A program made the translations under genes and the position numbers. This document shows positions 37,309 to 45,762 of a stretch of 64,000 nucleotides of DNA, in pieces; position 1 is the stretch's first letter; each line of letters opens with the position of its first letter. Origin of the DNA: VMDJ01 sp038146785. GTDB taxonomy: Bacteria; Pseudomonadota; Gammaproteobacteria; Chromatiales; Chromatiaceae. The notes under the pieces are model-generated. The model saw only the letters and a program-made list of their open reading frames with translations, was not told the DNA's origin and searched no databases. Where the stretch lies: contig JAYQSI010000016.1 of assembly GCA_038146785.1 (NCBI GenBank), positions 1 to 64,000 of the forward strand, given 5' to 3'.

Positions 37309-38136
37309 ATGCGACGCATTCATACACAATTGGTTGGTTTATTACTGCTGTTCTCAAGCCATGCAGCTTTTGCAGATGTTCTAGTTTTTATTCATGGTTT
37401 TTTAGGCTCCGAACGCTCATGGACTGAGCCAGGCATCATGCAGATCGTTGATAAAGGTGGTTATCCCTATACGGGTATCTACTATGCTCAAGGCACTAGC
37501 GTGGCTTATAGCGGTAAGGAAGAGCGACCAACGAATGCAAGCTATACGGTTCGACTGCCCTCCACCGCACCGATTGCTCTACAAGCACAGTGGCTGGAAG
37601 CTTATGTCAATGAAATCACCCAGCAGCATCCCAACGAATCAATCACGCTGATTGGTCATTCTGCCGGCGGTGTCGTTGCACGTTATTTAGTCGTGACGGC
37701 TAAACCACAAGCGGTCAATCGTTTACTCACGATCGCCACACCTCACAACGGAACCTTGCGCGCCGCTCAGGCACTCGACGTACTTAATCCAAGCGGTATG
37801 TTTAGCCCGATTGAACGTTTCGCTGTACGCCGTGCAACCGGAGACAATCTTTACAGCACCTTGATGCGCAGTCGTCAGTTGATCAACGAATTGACACCAC
37901 CTCGTCCCGGTAACTTTTTGTATTGGCTTAATCAGCAAACCCATCCGGCGATTTCTTACATCAGCATCGTCAGAACAGGTGGCGAAAATCACATGGGTGA
38001 TCAGATTGTAAAACCCGTCAGTCAGGACTTACGCTGGATACTTGCTGATCCTTCAGTGAACCAGACTTATCAAATACAAGGTGGGCACTTTTTAACCGCC
38101 AAAGACGGACATGCGATCGTTAATCTTTTGCAGTAA
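37309..38136 (+). CDS. Secreted alpha/beta-hydrolase lipase/esterase
   Basis: 275 residues. MRRIHTQLVGLLLLFSSHAAFA is a signal peptide. VLVFIHGFLGSERSW gives the oxyanion strand and HG motif. ITLIGHSAGGVVARYLV carries the GHSAG nucleophile Ser, and GGHFLTAKDGHAIVN the probable His. It should act outside the cytoplasm on esters or lipids. A 170-base gap precedes it, with a plausible but unassigned promoter. It runs 17 bases into the opposite DUF3108 gene at its end. Confidence 0.8.
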   Translation: MRRIHTQLVGLLLLFSSHAAFADVLVFIHGFLGSERSWTEPGIMQIVDKGGYPYTGIYYAQGTSVAYSGKEERPTNASYTVRLPSTAPIALQAQWLEAYVNEITQQHPNESITLIGHSAGGVVARYLVVTAKPQAVNRLLTIATPHNGTLRAAQALDVLNPSGMFSPIERFAVRRATGDNLYSTLMRSRQLINELTPPRPGNFLYWLNQQTHPAISYISIVRTGGENHMGDQIVKPVSQDLRWILADPSVNQTYQIQGGHFLTAKDGHAIVNLLQ

Positions 38137-38944
38137 TTGGGTGATTAGCTGAACCACCAACATAAGCAATCCGGAACAAACCAAAGCGATGTCGCATTTC
38201 TGCTAGCAAGGGAATCTTCTCGGCATCGTTCGACAGCCAAATATAGATAGGTCGATGTGTTGCCTCTTTAAGCTCAGCATCATCAGGTTTAAAGCTTTCA
38301 AAGCGTAACTTTAATGCTGGCCATTGCTGACCATTAAGCTCTAAGGTTTTATCTGCTTCCACTTTCACTCGATAACGCAGTGGCTCTTTACCGTTAGTCA
38401 CGGATAAAAGCACTTCTTGACCTGCTTGTAATGACATACCGCGCAGTGCGTGAAGCAAACCTAATCGGTCATATTGAATGGGATAATCAGTTTTATCAGG
38501 CTGATCAAAGTCACCTGCCGCTAAGCCATCAAGCAACGCTTGCTCTGCGGCTTTGACATCAGACTTTTTAAAATCCTTACCTTCTTGATCAAGTCGAACC
38601 AGATGATGCTTGGCATCTTTATCACCAGTACGTTCAAACACCTCATAGACCCACGTTTGTTGCCGTGAAGGTTCCAACCAAGAGGTAAAGCGATAACGAA
38701 TCGGGAACAGCGACTCTACAAAGCTGTAGTTCTCCGAGCTCACATTCATTTGCGTCTCTTGATAACCCTTAGGCTCATGCATGCGATTGATCAGCGAGAC
38801 ATCGCAGATATTGATGGTCTCACTTAAGGTAAAGATGCCTTTGTAAGTCGCCAAATACTGTAGCTTCTCAACAGGCTCAGCTGCCTGCACAGCACTTGCT
38901 GTGAATAAAAAAACGCTAACGGCTAGGCTTACTAATAAGTTCAT
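38120..38944 (-). CDS. DUF3108 periplasmic protein
   Basis: 274 residues. A signal peptide MNLLVSLAVSVFLFTASAVQA precedes a mature protein with GIFTLSETINICDVSL, LPIRYRFTSWLEPSRQ and VSVTNGKEPLRYRVKVEADKTLEL. The alternating strands and ending KIPLLAEMRHRFGLFRIAYVGG fit DUF3108, a beta-barrel-like periplasmic family of unknown function. Start at 38944 is well supported by the signal peptide. It faces the lipase and shares 17 bases. Confidence 0.75.
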   Translation of the reverse strand: MNLLVSLAVSVFLFTASAVQAAEPVEKLQYLATYKGIFTLSETINICDVSLINRMHEPKGYQETQMNVSSENYSFVESLFPIRYRFTSWLEPSRQQTWVYEVFERTGDKDAKHHLVRLDQEGKDFKKSDVKAAEQALLDGLAAGDFDQPDKTDYPIQYDRLGLLHALRGMSLQAGQEVLLSVTNGKEPLRYRVKVEADKTLELNGQQWPALKLRFESFKPDDAELKEATHRPIYIWLSNDAEKIPLLAEMRHRFGLFRIAYVGGSANHPITAKD

Positions 38945-38987
38945 GGCATGCTCAAAATCTTCATAAATAGCATTATCACCGAAAACG

Positions 38988-39518
38988 ATGTCATACGCTT
39001 TTCAGGTTACACAAAAGGGACCTTTGACCATTGCATGGCTTGAGAATTTTGATTCGCTGAATCAATCCATTCTCAAAGCCTATGACCGCGAAGCTCAAGG
39101 TCAGTTCAGTCGCCATTCGCATCTTGAGCTTGGTCGCTATGAGAACACCTATATCGATATCAGCGCGATCCCTGAGTTTCAGCCATTAGCAGATGCGGTA
39201 AAACACACCGCTCAAACCCTGTTGCAACAAACAGAGCTGAAGATGGGGTTTTGGTTCAACGCGATGCAACCAGGCGATAAGACCGCACGACACAATCACG
39301 ATGAAGAGGATGAATTGCTCTCGTGCGTGTATTACATCACCGCACCACAACATAGCGGCGATCTACTACTTTTTGATCGGGATGAAACCTTAAGGGTTAC
39401 GCCAGAGGCAGGAAAGCTTGTGCTCTTTTCACCCAAACTTGCGCATGCAGTCGAAGAAAATCGCTCTGATCAACAACGCCTTTCGGTCGCGTTTAATTTT
39501 GGTCTAGGGGCTTCGTAG
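38988..39518 (+). CDS. 2OG-Fe(II) oxygenase family protein
   Basis: 176 residues. MGFWFNAMQPGDKTARHNHDEEDELLSCVYY has the HxD iron-binding pair. VLFSPKLAHAVEEN gives the distal His and QQRLSVAFNFG the 2-oxoglutarate Arg/strand. The jelly-roll is typical of the small 2OG oxygenases that hydroxylate proteins or small molecules. Substrate unknown. It ends within the opposite membrane gene by 26 bases. Confidence 0.8.
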   Translation: MSYAFQVTQKGPLTIAWLENFDSLNQSILKAYDREAQGQFSRHSHLELGRYENTYIDISAIPEFQPLADAVKHTAQTLLQQTELKMGFWFNAMQPGDKTARHNHDEEDELLSCVYYITAPQHSGDLLLFDRDETLRVTPEAGKLVLFSPKLAHAVEENRSDQQRLSVAFNFGLGAS

Positions 39519-39870
39519 AGGTTTCTAAGCGCTCTGTTGCAGCGAGGGTGACGGATACATTATCAACCGTGACAAAGGCTCGCTCTTCAATATCACCGCG
39601 ATACGCGCGGTATTCAGTCACCTTCTGGGTACCTGAATCGACAACTCGAACAAACACCATCTCAGATGACTTCTCCCAGTGGTCATACATCAACCAACCA
39701 CCAGCAATAATCATCAGGGCCACGACCCCAGTCGCTAACCAACCAATCGGGAAACCACCACCCTGATTGACGGCTGGTGCAGGATTATTCACCACACGCT
39801 GACGACTGCGTCGCGCAAACCAGAGAACACCAATAACGACCGCAAGGGTAAAGGCAATTTTTGTCAGCAT
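39493..39870 (-). CDS. Hypothetical two-span membrane protein
   Basis: 125 residues. Two hydrophobic stretches (IAFTLAVVIGVLWFA and GWLATGVVALMIIAGGWLMY) flank a short charged loop. The C-terminal half is polar with TEYRAYRGDIEERAFVTVD. A periplasmic C-terminal domain is likely. No family is recognised. The end overlaps the oxygenase gene, so the two are convergent. Confidence 0.55.
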   Translation of the reverse strand: MLTKIAFTLAVVIGVLWFARRSRQRVVNNPAPAVNQGGGFPIGWLATGVVALMIIAGGWLMYDHWEKSSEMVFVRVVDSGTQKVTEYRAYRGDIEERAFVTVDNVSVTLAATERLETSTKPLDQN

Positions 39871-39971
39871 GAATCAAACCTTATTTAACTAAACCCTAGT
39901 GTATCAGCCTGTTTCGCATGGATTGCAGCTTTTAGCTATGATGGCAAAAACAAAAATACCTAGGAGGCCTC

Positions 39972-40631
39972 ATGAAACTGACAAAACTCATTTTGATGGC
40001 AGCAATCACTGCCTTAGCAACACCAACGTTTGCTGAAGAAGGTGGCGGTGGTAAAGAAGTCAATATCACGCGCTCGATGAAATCAGCCGAAACCAAACAC
40101 AATGGCGTGACCGTAACGATTCAACGTAATCAAAATACCAATAACACCATTCACCCAAAATTCCAGCTGACCTCGCGTCCTTGTCCGCCTTTCTGTATTC
40201 AGCCGATCCATTTAGCTGATGGCGTTCAAACCATCGATGAACTCGACATGATTGATTACCTAAAGCGTGTTGGTGAAGGTGACGATAGCGTGCTGGTTAT
40301 TGACTCTCGCGGCGCCGATTGGCTGGAGCGCGGGACCATTCCAGGTAGCGTTAACCTCCACTACAAAAAGCTGAGTATGAAAGCGAATAGTGAAGAATCG
40401 ATTGCCGAAATTTTGGAAGATCAATTTGGTGCCCAACGTACCGCTGAATTCTGGAATTTTAGTAATGCAAAAACCTTAGTGCTCTTCTGTAATGGTGTTT
40501 GGTGTGGACAAGCCCCTACGAACATCAAGTCATTACTGCGCATTGGCTACCCACCAAGTAAGTTAAAGTGGTATCGAGGTGGTATGCAGAACTGGGAGGT
40601 ACTGGGATTAACCAGCATCAAGCCAAACTGA
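39972..40631 (+). CDS. Exported rhodanese-like protein
   Basis: 219 residues. Signal peptide MKLTKLILMAAITALATPTFA. LVIDSRGADWLERGTIPGSVN is the rhodanese CH2A-like motif. VLFCNGVWCGQAPTNIKSLLRIG has the active-site Cys in a CxxxxC loop, then WYRGGMQNWEVLG. It probably acts in periplasmic sulfur transfer or persulfide handling. RBS AGGAGG lies just upstream. Its TGA overlaps the ankyrin lipoprotein ATG (TGATG), so the two form an operon. Confidence 0.85.
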   Translation: MKLTKLILMAAITALATPTFAEEGGGGKEVNITRSMKSAETKHNGVTVTIQRNQNTNNTIHPKFQLTSRPCPPFCIQPIHLADGVQTIDELDMIDYLKRVGEGDDSVLVIDSRGADWLERGTIPGSVNLHYKKLSMKANSEESIAEILEDQFGAQRTAEFWNFSNAKTLVLFCNGVWCGQAPTNIKSLLRIGYPPSKLKWYRGGMQNWEVLGLTSIKPN

Positions 40632-41266
40632 TGAAAAAAGCGATGAGCCTTGTGCTCATCGTGCTTGCGCTTGTCGGGTGTACGGCACCTGATAAGCCAA
40701 GCGTATCGCTTTACCTTGCCGTACAACGCGGTGACCTTGAACAGGTCGAGCGTCACTTGCATTGGGGCACTGATCTCAACGCTGCATTTCCAAACGGCAG
40801 CTATGCTCTTCACGAAGCAGTCAGCCTAGGTCGCTTTGTTATCTCAAAAGCGATTCTGGATGCCTCATCAGATATCAATCTTCGCAACCAACAAGGCGAC
40901 AGCGCGATTGAACTCGCTGTATTGAATGGCCGCATTCAAATTGCTGAACTCATGATCAAACGCGGCGCTCAGATTAATCCCGATAGCACACTCTTAAGAC
41001 TGGCCCAACAAGATGGCTATGACCGTGATTCAGTTAAATTCTTGATCGAGCAAGGTGCCAACCTCGACACCCAAGATGCTGCTGGTGATACCTCTTTGAT
41101 TATCGCGATTCGTCATAACAACCACCGACTTGCCCACCACTTGGTCAACCAAGGTGCTTCGGTGAATCAAACCAGTAAAACTGGCCTTTCTCCTCTAGCA
41201 GTCGCGAAACAGCAAAAGAACCCAGAACTGGTCACTTTTCTACTCAAAAACGGCGCTTCTGAATAA
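40631..41266 (+). CDS. Ankyrin-repeat lipoprotein
   Basis: 211 residues. MKKAMSLVLIVLALVGCTAPD is a lipobox signal (LVGC). Then at least five ankyrin-type repeats: SVSLYLAVQRGDLEQVERHL, YALHEAVSLGRFVISKAIL, DSAIELAVLNGRIQIAELMI, DTSLIIAIRHNNHRLAHHLV and LSPLAVAKQQKNPELVTFLL. Anchored in a membrane, it may bind partner proteins in the envelope. Translational coupling with the rhodanese suggests a joint function. Partner unknown. Confidence 0.85.
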   Translation: MKKAMSLVLIVLALVGCTAPDKPSVSLYLAVQRGDLEQVERHLHWGTDLNAAFPNGSYALHEAVSLGRFVISKAILDASSDINLRNQQGDSAIELAVLNGRIQIAELMIKRGAQINPDSTLLRLAQQDGYDRDSVKFLIEQGANLDTQDAAGDTSLIIAIRHNNHRLAHHLVNQGASVNQTSKTGLSPLAVAKQQKNPELVTFLLKNGASE

Positions 41267-41330
41267 GCGTTAACTGCCCTGCTGCGGTATCATTTGCTGC
41301 AGATAATTTGTTTTAGACACGGAGCAGTAA

Positions 41331-41615
41331 ATGGCCAGCACCCCTGATGAATTGACGATCAACTGGAACGAAGGCGGTATCGATACCGTTAAAGAACTGG
41401 ATAAAAAGATCCTCTCAAAAGGCGCTTGGACCACCATTCTGTTTCGTTACCAAGACTGGGTTCCGAGCAAAGAGGAATACAGCAAAGACAAGTACTCGAT
41501 TCGCCGCTACCAGAAGCGCAATGGCGAATATCAGCAGAAGTCTAAGTTCAATATCTCTAGCCCAGATCAAGCTCAGCAACTGATCGAAGCGCTACAAGGC
41601 TGGATTAAAGACTAA
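41331..41615 (+). CDS. Conserved small protein of unknown function
   Basis: 94 residues, soluble and highly charged, beginning MASTPDELTINWNEGGIDTV and containing TILFRYQDWVPSKEEYSKDK. The C-terminus ends AQQLIEALQGWIKD. It reads like a conserved small cytoplasmic protein of marine Gammaproteobacteria, but no family name is assigned. A strong ribosome site (ACGGAG) precedes it. The sbcB stop overlaps its end by four bases. Confidence 0.65.
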   Translation: MASTPDELTINWNEGGIDTVKELDKKILSKGAWTTILFRYQDWVPSKEEYSKDKYSIRRYQKRNGEYQQKSKFNISSPDQAQQLIEALQGWIKD

Positions 41616-43051
41616 TCAACCCCGATCTGTGTCGGCCACTCGAGAAGCTGGTCGACAAGCTGGCGTTGTTGTTCCGACAACGCCGGATCAATCACCATCT
41701 TAGATAAGGTCTTGCGGTAATCCTTAAGACTCGGGCCTGTCGCTCCGCCCTCTTGAATTCGCTGACGACGAAACTCATCCCATTGGGCTTTTTCATTTGT
41801 ACTGAGTAATTCGGGCCAATTACGCGCACGATACCGCCATACCAATTCGCGCCAACGGGCATCCTCAAAAGGAAAGGTACTACTTGCTAGTTCTTCTGGG
41901 GGTGTAAGGTGAAGCTGCTTCGCTAATCGTTTGTCGCCTGCACCAATAAAGCCACCGTATAAATTGAAGTCTGGATCCGTATCGCCTGCAAAGTCATCAC
42001 TCGCATAAAGAGCTTCGAGTTTCTTTTGCCATATCGCTTTATTGTTCAGTAGCAGCTCAATGTGCTTTTGTTCACGTGCGAGATCCAAATCCCATTGCTC
42101 ACGTGCTTGATCAGTTAATGTATTGATTGGCACAACAACCGGCGCCTGATTCACTCGGATACCTTTTAACGCTATCCGCTCAACACCTTCTGGTAAATCT
42201 TCTGTACGGGTGTAAAGACGCGCTTTCAGCTCATCGACATCGCATTCCAATAAGGGTGTTGGATCCACACGCAGATCATAGGTGATCACTTGATTAGGAT
42301 TCTTCGGATGACGAATCAATGGCAGCACACTGGCAATACAACCCAAGCGCGCTGGAAAACGCATTGAGCTATGCACGACTGGCTTTGGATTCACGACATC
42401 TAAGAGTGTATTGATCGAGTGTTTATCACGATGCGTGAAAACATAATCAAACAACTTAGGTTGCGCTTGTTTTAACAGCTTAGCTAAAGCGATTGTCGCT
42501 TTCACATCGACCAAAGCATCGTGAGCACCGGCGTGCTCTATTTCATTCGCTGCGGTGAGATCTTCTAAACGAAAACTGTTTGATCCATCGTCTTTAGTTG
42601 GCCAGTTAATACCTTCAGGTCGCAATGCACGCGTTAATCGCACAACATCAATCAAGTCCCAACGTGAGTTCCCATTGGCATACTCACGCTCATACGGATC
42701 ATAGAAGTTTCGATACAAGCCAAAGCGCGTCACGGTGTCGTCAAAGCGAAGCGTGTTGTAGCCCAGCGCACAGGTGCCTGGCGTACTCAGCTCTTCATGA
42801 ATAAAACGGAAGAAATCCGCTTCTGGCGCACCTTGCTCAAACGCTAATTGCGGGCTGATCCCAGTGACCATGCAAGCCTCTGGATGCGGTAAGAAATCAT
42901 CTGCCGGTTTGGCATAGATGACCAGCGGCTCGCCAATAGGATTGAGATCGAGATCAGTGCGTAGACCTGCAAACTGTGAGGCGCGATCTCGGCTCGGATC
43001 AGCTCCCCAGGTTTCATAGTCATGCCAGTAAAAGGTTTCAGTCATAGGCAC
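41612..43051 (-). CDS. sbcB: Exodeoxyribonuclease I
   Basis: 479 residues, E. coli-like length. TFYWHDYETWGADPSRDRASQF carries the DEDDh motif I (DxE), GYNTLRFDDTVTRFGL motif II and HDALVDVKATIALAK motif III with its His and Asp. The C-terminal SH3-like and helical part follows. It degrades single-stranded DNA 3' to 5' in recombination and mismatch repair. It is read as a single gene. A hairpin terminator (43062-43096), shared with rplS, lies upstream of its start. Confidence 0.95.
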   Translation of the reverse strand: MPMTETFYWHDYETWGADPSRDRASQFAGLRTDLDLNPIGEPLVIYAKPADDFLPHPEACMVTGISPQLAFEQGAPEADFFRFIHEELSTPGTCALGYNTLRFDDTVTRFGLYRNFYDPYEREYANGNSRWDLIDVVRLTRALRPEGINWPTKDDGSNSFRLEDLTAANEIEHAGAHDALVDVKATIALAKLLKQAQPKLFDYVFTHRDKHSINTLLDVVNPKPVVHSSMRFPARLGCIASVLPLIRHPKNPNQVITYDLRVDPTPLLECDVDELKARLYTRTEDLPEGVERIALKGIRVNQAPVVVPINTLTDQAREQWDLDLAREQKHIELLLNNKAIWQKKLEALYASDDFAGDTDPDFNLYGGFIGAGDKRLAKQLHLTPPEELASSTFPFEDARWRELVWRYRARNWPELLSTNEKAQWDEFRRQRIQEGGATGPSLKDYRKTLSKMVIDPALSEQQRQLVDQLLEWPTQIGVD

Positions 43052-43061
43052 AACTTACAAC

Positions 43062-43096
43062 AAAAAAGCCGACCTGCGAGTACAGATCGGCTTTTT
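43062..43096 (-). terminator. Bidirectional terminator after rplS
   Basis: AAAAAGCCGA...TCGGCTTTTT with A6 on the left and T5 on the right, so it functions in both directions. It ends the rpsP-rimM-trmD-rplS transcript on the minus strand. Confidence 0.9.
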
Positions 43097-43121
43097 ATTT
43101 GTCTCAGAGATGAGCGGTAGA

Positions 43122-43475
43122 TTACTTCTTACCAACCTTCTCTTTGATACGTGCTGCCTTACCGGTCAAGCCGCGCAAGTAGTACAACTTCGCACGACGA
43201 ACATCACCACGACGCTTAACTTCTACTGAGTCAACCGCTGGGCTGTAAGTTTGGAATACACGCTCAACGCCTTCACCGTGAGAGATCTTACGAACAGTGA
43301 ACGATGAGTTCAGACCACGGTTACGCTTTGCAATACAAATACCTTCGTATGCCTGCAAACGCTCACGGTCGCCTTCTTTAACTTTAACTTGAACGACAAC
43401 AGTGTCGCCTGGACCAAAAGTAGGCATCTCTTTGCCCATTTGTTCTGCTTCGAGTTCCTGGATGATGTTGCTCAT
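43122..43475 (-). CDS. rplS: 50S ribosomal protein L19
   Basis: 117 residues, the normal bacterial length. SNIIQELEAEQMGKEMPTFGPG and GDTVVVQVKVKEGDRERLQAYEG, RNRGLNSSFTVRKISHGEGVERVF and KARIKEKVGKK are characteristic. L19 sits at the 30S-50S interface. It is last in the operon after trmD. The start is supported by the family length. Confidence 0.98.
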   Translation of the reverse strand: MSNIIQELEAEQMGKEMPTFGPGDTVVVQVKVKEGDRERLQAYEGICIAKRNRGLNSSFTVRKISHGEGVERVFQTYSPAVDSVEVKRRGDVRRAKLYYLRGLTGKAARIKEKVGKK

Positions 43476-43525
43476 CGCCCTTGCTCCTGCTTATTTAGCC
43501 ATGGTGCCTCACGGCACGATTCAGT

Positions 43526-44269
43526 TCACTGCTCACCCTGATGGGCTTGCTTAAATTCGTCGAGCAATTCTTGCTCTTGTTTGTTGAGCTCTCGACCCTC
43601 TAATAAATCAGGTCGTCTCAACCAAGTCCGCCCTAACGCTTGTTGTAAACGCCAAAGCCGAATCTTTTCATGATCTCCTGACAACAACACCGATGGCACA
43701 TCTTGATCCAAGATGTTTTCTGGCCGCGTGTAATGCGGACAGTCCAGCAAGCCATCACTAAAGGAGTCTTGCTCGGCTGATTCGGCATGACCTAGCGCAC
43801 CAGGTAACAAACGAATCATGCTGTCGATCACCACCATCGCTGGTAGCTCTCCCCCGGATAACACAAAGTCTCCGAGTGACCATTCTTCATCAACAAAAGA
43901 GTGAATCACTCGTTCATCGATGCCTTCGTAACGTCCGGCAATCAAGATGATGCCGCTCGTTTGTGTCGCCGCTACTGCCGTCGCTTGAACAAAGCGCTGA
44001 CCCTGCGGTGACAGGTAAACTACTTTTGAAGCTGGGCTTTGAGCTTTCGCGGCTTGAATCGCGGCAAGCAAAGGTTCCACCTTCATCACCATCCCAGGGC
44101 CACCGCCATAGGGACGATCATCAACGGTTTGATGCACATCCTCGGTGTAGTCTCGAGGGTTCCAAAGCACTAGCTCCGCTAGCCCTTTGTCGATTGCACG
44201 CCCGGTTACCCCTAAGCGAATCGCATCAAACATCTCTGGAAACAGCGTGATGACATCAAATCGCATCAT
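43526..44269 (-). CDS. trmD: tRNA (guanine-N1)-methyltransferase
   Basis: Methylates G37 of tRNA next to the anticodon. 247 residues. MRFDVITLFPEMFDAIRLGV at the start, VDDRPYGGGPGMVMKVEPLL, LIAGRYEGIDERVIHSFVD and DFVLSGGELPAMVVID belong to the TrmD knot that binds SAM. A twin-Met start (MMRF) leaves a one-codon ambiguity. It lies between rimM and rplS in the classical operon. Confidence 0.97.
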   Translation of the reverse strand: MMRFDVITLFPEMFDAIRLGVTGRAIDKGLAELVLWNPRDYTEDVHQTVDDRPYGGGPGMVMKVEPLLAAIQAAKAQSPASKVVYLSPQGQRFVQATAVAATQTSGIILIAGRYEGIDERVIHSFVDEEWSLGDFVLSGGELPAMVVIDSMIRLLPGALGHAESAEQDSFSDGLLDCPHYTRPENILDQDVPSVLLSGDHEKIRLWRLQQALGRTWLRRPDLLEGRELNKQEQELLDEFKQAHQGEQ

Positions 44270-44276
44270 CTCTTTC

Positions 44277-44810
44277 CTAAAACTCTGGATCCCAGTCCAC
44301 CACCATTAAGCGGCTTTCGAGATCAACCGATTGGATCACCTGATCCATGACAAAAGGGATCAAGCGTTCGCGATCACCTTTTACCACCACCACATCGTTA
44401 GAACCTGTTTCAAACAGATGATCGACATGGCCGAGTTCTACACCCTCTTGGGTTTGGACTGCCAGACCAATCAGATCTGCCCAGTAGAACTCTGCGTCTT
44501 CAAGCTCTGGAAGCTGCTCTCGCTGGATGGCAATGATGGCACCCGCTAGCGCTTCGGCTTGGTCTCGGTCATTACAACCTTTGAGTTTGATGACAACAGC
44601 CTTACCTTGGCGTCGTCCCGAACTCAATTTCCATCGCGTCCATTCACCGTTCTGTTGTAACAACAGCGCACTGTATGTCGTGATGTTTTCTCGAGGCATG
44701 GTATCTGAATGAACTTTCACCCAGCCTTGTAAACCATGCGCTCCAGTAACGTAACCGAGGGTGACAAGATCGTTCTCGTCACCCTCGGTAATATGCGTTT
44801 CTGTGCTCAT
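44277..44810 (-). CDS. rimM: Ribosome maturation factor RimM
   Basis: 177 residues from ATG 44810 (MSTETHITEGDE). LVTLGYVTGAHGLQGWVKVHSD is the N-terminal signature. The C-terminal PRC-barrel part includes YWADLIGLAVQTQEGVELG, ETGSNDVVVVKGDRERLIPF and SRLMVVDWDPEF. It helps assemble the 30S head with S19. A longer start at 44828 (MRSESI) is less likely. It precedes trmD with a short gap. Confidence 0.95.
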   Translation of the reverse strand: MSTETHITEGDENDLVTLGYVTGAHGLQGWVKVHSDTMPRENITTYSALLLQQNGEWTRWKLSSGRRQGKAVVIKLKGCNDRDQAEALAGAIIAIQREQLPELEDAEFYWADLIGLAVQTQEGVELGHVDHLFETGSNDVVVVKGDRERLIPFVMDQVIQSVDLESRLMVVDWDPEF

Positions 44811-44855
44811 TATCGACTCGCTACGCAATCAAGCCGACGAGCATGCCGCTTAAGA

Positions 44856-45110
44856 TTAAGCAGACGCTCCCTTACGGGCCGCATCAACAACCTTAGCTGC
44901 GCGATCTGACAACTGAGCACCTACTGAAATCCAGTAGTCAACACGCTCGATGTCGATGCGTTGCTCTTCAGTGCCTTCTACTGCCAATGGGTTGTAAAAA
45001 CCCAAACGCTCGATGTAACGACCGCCACGTGCACGACGTGAGTCAGCTGCCACCAAGTGGTAGAAAGGACGCTTCTTCGCGCCACTACGGGCTAAACGAA
45101 TTGAAACCAT
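44856..45110 (-). CDS. rpsP: 30S ribosomal protein S16
   Basis: 84 residues. VSIRLARSGAKKRPFYHLVAAD and RGGRYIERLGFYNPLA are diagnostic of S16. The C-terminus is RVDYWISVGAQLSDRAAKVVDA. First gene of the rpsP-rimM-trmD-rplS operon. A promoter (TTCACA, 16 bases, TAGAAT) lies about 107 bases upstream of the start. Confidence 0.97.
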   Translation of the reverse strand: MVSIRLARSGAKKRPFYHLVAADSRRARGGRYIERLGFYNPLAVEGTEEQRIDIERVDYWISVGAQLSDRAAKVVDAARKGASA

Positions 45111-45216
45111 GTCTTCGTAAACCTAATGTTTGTTACTAATATCTCAACGGTCTTTCTGGCCTGAATTCTCAGACAGACGGCACCTCAAACAGGGGCCCCC
45201 GTGAAGGAAACGCGGT

Positions 45217-45244
45217 ATTCTACGCAAATCGCGGCATTTGTGAA
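45217..45244 (-). promoter_or_regulatory. Candidate sigma-70 promoter of the rpsP operon
   Basis: On the minus strand TTCACA (45239-45244), 16 bases, TAGAAT (45217-45222). It lies upstream of rpsP. A GGGGCCCC self-complementary run lies in the leader between this and the start. Not experimentally supported. Confidence 0.5.
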
Positions 45245-45282
45245 GCGAAAATTGATGCGATTTGTCTATCGAAGGGTCTGAA

Positions 45283-45762
45283 ATGTCAGAAAAAAGTTCA
45301 AAATCCGGAGCACCCCAGCTGCACCAAGGCTTTGACAGCTCTGCGCCCTATCCTGTGAGCCGTTTAGCACCGGCATTTAATCTGGTCGAACTGGCTGAAC
45401 AGGTCGAAAAAGCCGATGAAATGCTAGCGGGTCAGGTGAATGTTCAATTGGAACAAATTGCTCAGCAAATCAAGTTCTTACAAGAACAGGCGCGTGGCAT
45501 TTTGACCCAAGCGCAGGAAAACATGCAGCTGCATCGCGCGAAGTGCCAATTTAAGAAGATTCCTGGCAAGACCTATCATTTATATAGAACGCCAGAGGGT
45601 GCGAGCCAGTTCTCGATGCTCTCACCGGATGACTGGAAGGGAAATCCGCCAAATGAATATCTTGGCGCTTACTGCATGGGCAGTGATATGCGCTGGGCAC
45701 CTGCTGATCAGGCTCGTCAGAGCATCGATCCCGATGTGTTACGCCTGCTGACTCTCGACTGA
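45283..45762 (+). CDS. DUF2452 protein
   Basis: 159 residues from ATG 45283 (MSEKSSKSGAPQLHQGF). YPVSRLAPAFNLVELAEQVEKAD is followed by a long helix, then CQFKKIPGKTYHLYRTPEGASQFSMLSPDDW and YLGAYCMGSDMRWAP. This is the DUF2452 pattern; function unknown. Read divergently from rpsP. Its stop at 45760-45762 abuts the ffh stop on the other strand without a gap. Confidence 0.8.
   Translation: MSEKSSKSGAPQLHQGFDSSAPYPVSRLAPAFNLVELAEQVEKADEMLAGQVNVQLEQIAQQIKFLQEQARGILTQAQENMQLHRAKCQFKKIPGKTYHLYRTPEGASQFSMLSPDDWKGNPPNEYLGAYCMGSDMRWAPADQARQSIDPDVLRLLTLD

Noticed and set aside
45190..45205. GGGGCCCC-type stem in the rpsP leader as a riboswitch or autoregulatory element
   Set aside because: The complementary run is short and no known ribosomal protein binding structure was recognised.
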